A stretch of DNA of 64,000 bases from Tumebacillus permanentifrigoris (GTDB taxonomy: Bacteria > Bacillota > Bacilli > Tumebacillales > Tumebacillaceae). The notes under the pieces are model-generated. The model ran no database searches. It was not told the DNA's origin and worked only from the letters and a program-made list of their open reading frames with translations. The stretch is from assembly GCF_003148565.1 (NCBI RefSeq), contig NZ_QGGL01000007.1:131091-195090 (forward strand), given 5' to 3'. Both the position numbers and the translations under genes were made by a program. Below are positions 61,966 to 64,000 of this stretch, in pieces (the first letter of the stretch is position 1; each line of letters starts with the position of its first letter).

Positions 61966-62572
61966 TCATACGATCTTGCGCGATGGATTGCGCAATCTGC
62001 TCGAAGGTGAGTCAGATCTGCAAGTGGTCGGCGAAGCGTCTGATGGACAACAAGCGATCGAGGCCGTACGGCAGTTGCAGCCGGATGTGGTGTTGATGGA
62101 CATCAACATGCCAGGCATGGGCGGTGTGGAAGCGGTTGAAAAGTTGACCGCCGAGTTCGAAAGCATCCGCATCTTGATCCTGACGATGTACAACCACGAG
62201 GAGTACCTGTTCCGCACGATCCGCGCCGGCGCGAAGGGGTATTTGTTAAAAGACTCCCCTGTGTCCGAAGTGGTGGAAGCGATCCGCAAAGTGATGACCG
62301 GCGGTTCGGTGCTCAACCCGATCCTCACCGACAAATTGATGGCCTCCTACCGCGAACCGCGCGAGGAGACGGTGGAGAAGTTATCGCCTCGCGAGATGGA
62401 AGTGTTGACAGCGCTCGTGCAAGGGTTGTCCAACAAGCTGATCGCGGAACAGTTGTTCATCTCCGAGACGACCGTGAAGTTGCATATCAGCAACATCTAC
62501 CGGAAGCTCGGGGTGAAGAGTCGTTCGCAGGCGATCATGCATGCGGTGCGGGAGAAGCTGGTGGTTTTTTGA
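61937..62572 (+). CDS. NarL/FixJ-family response regulator
   Basis: 211 residues from the ATG at 61937, which has GGAGGATGAG 9 nt upstream; an in-frame ATG at 61928 is less well placed. The receiver domain has the acidic pair D9/D10, phosphoacceptor D55 ('VVLMDINMPG') and 'LLKD' with the conserved lysine. The LuxR-type HTH ('LSPREMEVLTALVQGLSNKLIAEQLFISETTVKLHISNIYRKLGV', about 148-192) completes it. It is the cognate partner of the overlapping histidine kinase gene; targets are unknown. Confidence 0.95.
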   Translation: MTIRVLLCDDHTILRDGLRNLLEGESDLQVVGEASDGQQAIEAVRQLQPDVVLMDINMPGMGGVEAVEKLTAEFESIRILILTMYNHEEYLFRTIRAGAKGYLLKDSPVSEVVEAIRKVMTGGSVLNPILTDKLMASYREPREETVEKLSPREMEVLTALVQGLSNKLIAEQLFISETTVKLHISNIYRKLGVKSRSQAIMHAVREKLVVF

Positions 62573-62578
62573 TGGAAG

Positions 62579-62616
62579 ACAAAAGCCCCTTCGCGTAGAG
62601 CGAAAGGGGCTTTTTA
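62579..62616. terminator. Bidirectional terminator
   Basis: AAGCCCCTTCGC/GCGAAaGGGGCTT stem, with one extra A, flanked by A and T runs, between the response regulator and the convergent PIN-like gene. Confidence 0.88.
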
Positions 62617-62629
62617 TTTTAACAACATG

Positions 62630-63448
62630 TTATTCCGATTGTTGAATATCTACAATTTCAAGTGTGCCATTGGCGCGAAGCACCATTTTATTCGCATAGA
62701 TCATGTCGAAAATTTCGCGATAGGTTCGTTTTTCTGAACCATTGCCATTTGTTACATAACGCTCGGTTGTTTCGCCGAGCTGTAGGAGGAGTACTTCTGC
62801 TTGGACCTTAGATAAGCCCAGTGTCTTGAATAAGTAAAAAGTCCCGATTATACAGATGCACTGTGGAATTACATAGTCAGAAACGGACGCCAGTTCCAGT
62901 GCACTATTATCGTTGGAGGCAAAGAGCTCTAGCTCACTCCAACCTATGTTGTAAAAAGCCTGTATCATAACGCATGTCTTGATTTCACCAATACTTGCAC
63001 CGGTGACTCTATCCTCCGCTTGTTGGAGGGCATGTAGAAGGTCTGGTATTTTTTCATACGTGCCAAACCCATAGAATAATTCTCGATATACTTGTTTAGG
63101 ACTTTGGTGGCCGCTATCGTAGTCAGTTTCAAAATCGATAGCCGCTGTGTGTTCTTTTAATTTACTGATATACCAGGAACATGCATACTCTTCCGATGAG
63201 GCGCACTCCTTCAGCATCTCTAGTATTTGGCGGTCATCGATGACCTTAATATACCCACTGCTTACATACGATTGCAAGCGACCTTTATCAATTTCATGAT
63301 TTGGAGCGCGCATCAATTCGCGATACACATTATCATGTAGCCAACGGTCGTCATAACGTTCTAGCACCAACTCTAACATAGGCCGCCCATTACGAATGGC
63401 TCTAAGTGTCCTAAGTAAATAGTCACCATCTATTGCCATTGAACCCAT
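62630..63448 (-). CDS. Putative PIN-like protein, partner of the ImmA/IrrE peptidase
   Basis: 272 residues from the ATG at 63448, with AAGGGTGA upstream; a longer frame overlaps the previous gene. The order of acidic residues suggests a PIN nuclease fold: 'AIDGDYLL' at the start, 'NVYRELM', 'GASIGEIKTCVM' and 'LFASNDNSALEL'. PIN domains cut RNA, often as toxins. The gene starts 4 nt after the stop of an ImmA/IrrE-type metallopeptidase gene, an association used by toxin-antitoxin and stress modules. The fold is inferred by eye and the C-terminal third is unrecognised. Confidence 0.6.
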   Translation of the reverse strand: MGSMAIDGDYLLRTLRAIRNGRPMLELVLERYDDRWLHDNVYRELMRAPNHEIDKGRLQSYVSSGYIKVIDDRQILEMLKECASSEEYACSWYISKLKEHTAAIDFETDYDSGHQSPKQVYRELFYGFGTYEKIPDLLHALQQAEDRVTGASIGEIKTCVMIQAFYNIGWSELELFASNDNSALELASVSDYVIPQCICIIGTFYLFKTLGLSKVQAEVLLLQLGETTERYVTNGNGSEKRTYREIFDMIYANKMVLRANGTLEIVDIQQSE

Positions 63449-63452
63449 CTGA

Positions 63453-64000
63453 TCACCCTTCTCTTCCCTTGTTCCCGGTAAAGGTATCAACGCTTAAATT
63501 CATAATTGAAAAGACCCCTTCTACTTGTCTGCGCGAAATGCCTTGGTTCCGATAATTCTCTAAAGCCAGATAGCGCAATTGATCGTATTCATGCTCGTCT
63601 TGAACCGTTTGCCATTGCAAGGCATATCCGGTCTGGTTGATCAGGTTCAAAACCCCTTGTTGCCGATCACGATCTGGGATAGCCAAAAATTGACGTGCCT
63701 GTGCCTCGTTCAAAATTTCCAACTCCCAAAGTCTGAGGACCATCGCCTGATAGGGAACAGCAAACGCATCCATCAACCTCACAATATCGATCAGTTCAAT
63801 TGCGCTGCGTTGCATACCGAGTCGGAGCATTTCGTCCTCCAAATACAGCCGTGGCATTAAGAGGCACGCGGCATAACAATTCGCCCGCATCTCTGAAATG
63901 TCCTGATCTTGGTACGTGGTCTCAGAACGTTTCACGATATCACTGCTTAGCCGGATATATTTTTCATCGTGAAACACATGATAGAGTTCGTGCGCCAACG
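63453..64000 (-). CDS. ImmA/IrrE-family metallopeptidase (5' end outside window)
   Basis: The frame is open to the right edge, so the N-terminus is missing. The visible part starts with the zinc motif 'AHELYHVFH' (HExxH) and continues with 'EMRANCYAACLLMP', the COG2856 signature with the third ligand. ImmA/IrrE proteins cleave a repressor, such as ImmR or DdrO, after a stress signal, and often have an N-terminal Xre domain, which might lie just outside. The C-terminal part is poorly conserved. It is the first visible gene of a pair with the PIN-like protein. Confidence 0.85.
   Translation of the reverse strand, partial: LAHELYHVFHDEKYIRLSSDIVKRSETTYQDQDISEMRANCYAACLLMPRLYLEDEMLRLGMQRSAIELIDIVRLMDAFAVPYQAMVLRLWELEILNEAQARQFLAIPDRDRQQGVLNLINQTGYALQWQTVQDEHEYDQLRYLALENYRNQGISRRQVEGVFSIMNLSVDTFTGNKGREG

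Noticed and set aside
1-64000. tRNA, rRNA, CRISPR and insertion sequences
   Set aside because: No cloverleaf-like sequence, rRNA block, regularly spaced short repeat or transposase motif was recognised by reading; a dedicated scan could still find a tRNA missed here.

Overview
The window looks like chromosome of a spore-former-type Firmicute in the Bacilli. The evidence is Gram-positive lipoproteins, SLH-anchored surface protein, an LtaS-like synthase, a SpoIID-like protein, a SAM-I riboswitch, strong AGGAGG ribosome binding sites and several Rap/PlcR-type HTH-TPR regulators. From memory of gene repertoires it resembles Tumebacillus or other Alicyclobacillaceae, but no marker gene proves this. 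Most of the window is fairly GC-rich. The stretch from about 27.9 to 38.9 kb is visibly AT-richer and reads as an acquired accessory or defence island. No rRNA, tRNA, CRISPR array, insertion sequence or prophage core was seen.

Layout. 1-4.6 kb: two tandem secreted proteins with carbohydrate-binding-like, discoidin-like and FN3 modules. 4.7-6.7 kb: a charged small protein, a SpoIID/LytB-like secreted protein and a lipoprotein. 6.8-9.5 kb: two adjacent HTH-TPR regulators. 9.6-16.4 kb: a three-gene Wadjet/MksBEF-like condensin operon (JetA, JetB, JetC) with no JetD nuclease. 16.6-22.9 kb: chemoreceptor, DEAD-box-type helicase, C39-like peptidase, TPR protein and M15-like peptidase. 23.1-24.6 kb: an HTH-TPR receptor with a newly noted 31-residue secreted peptide gene just downstream. 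24.9-27.9 kb: ArsB-type pump and an orphan oligopeptide-binding lipoprotein.

28.3-38.8 kb is the most interesting part. A rightward group holds a DUF5131-type three-Cys protein, a GHKL ATPase and a methyltransferase-like protein. It converges on a leftward four-gene operon: beta-propeller-like protein, MORC/Hsp90-like GHKL ATPase, a radical-SAM-like protein without cluster cysteines, and a radical SAM protein with an intact CxxxCxxC. A 21-bp perfect hairpin separates the two groups. A MazG-like protein with a C-terminal winged-helix-like domain lies upstream of the operon. I know of no described system with the four-gene composition, but no search could be run.

39.0-43.1 kb is a peptide-signalling locus. 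An HTH-TPR receptor overlaps by 1 nt a 54-codon secreted peptide gene that encodes the heptapeptide WQLPDPE twice with only synonymous differences. A second receptor, a possible 33-residue micro-ORF and two secreted proteins follow. With the oligopeptide-binding protein at 26-28 kb these could make a secrete, import and sense circuit (inference).

43.2-64 kb: small membrane protein, HD-GYP protein, GNAT plus three tail-collar (Mdp-like) proteins, a 1745-residue SLH protein with ten near-identical beta-sandwich repeats, LtaS-like synthase, SfnG-like flavin monooxygenase, SAM-riboswitch-controlled homocysteine methyltransferase/MTHFR fusion, aldehyde dehydrogenase, nitroreductase, a two-component pair, and an ImmA/IrrE metallopeptidase with a PIN-like partner that runs off the right edge.
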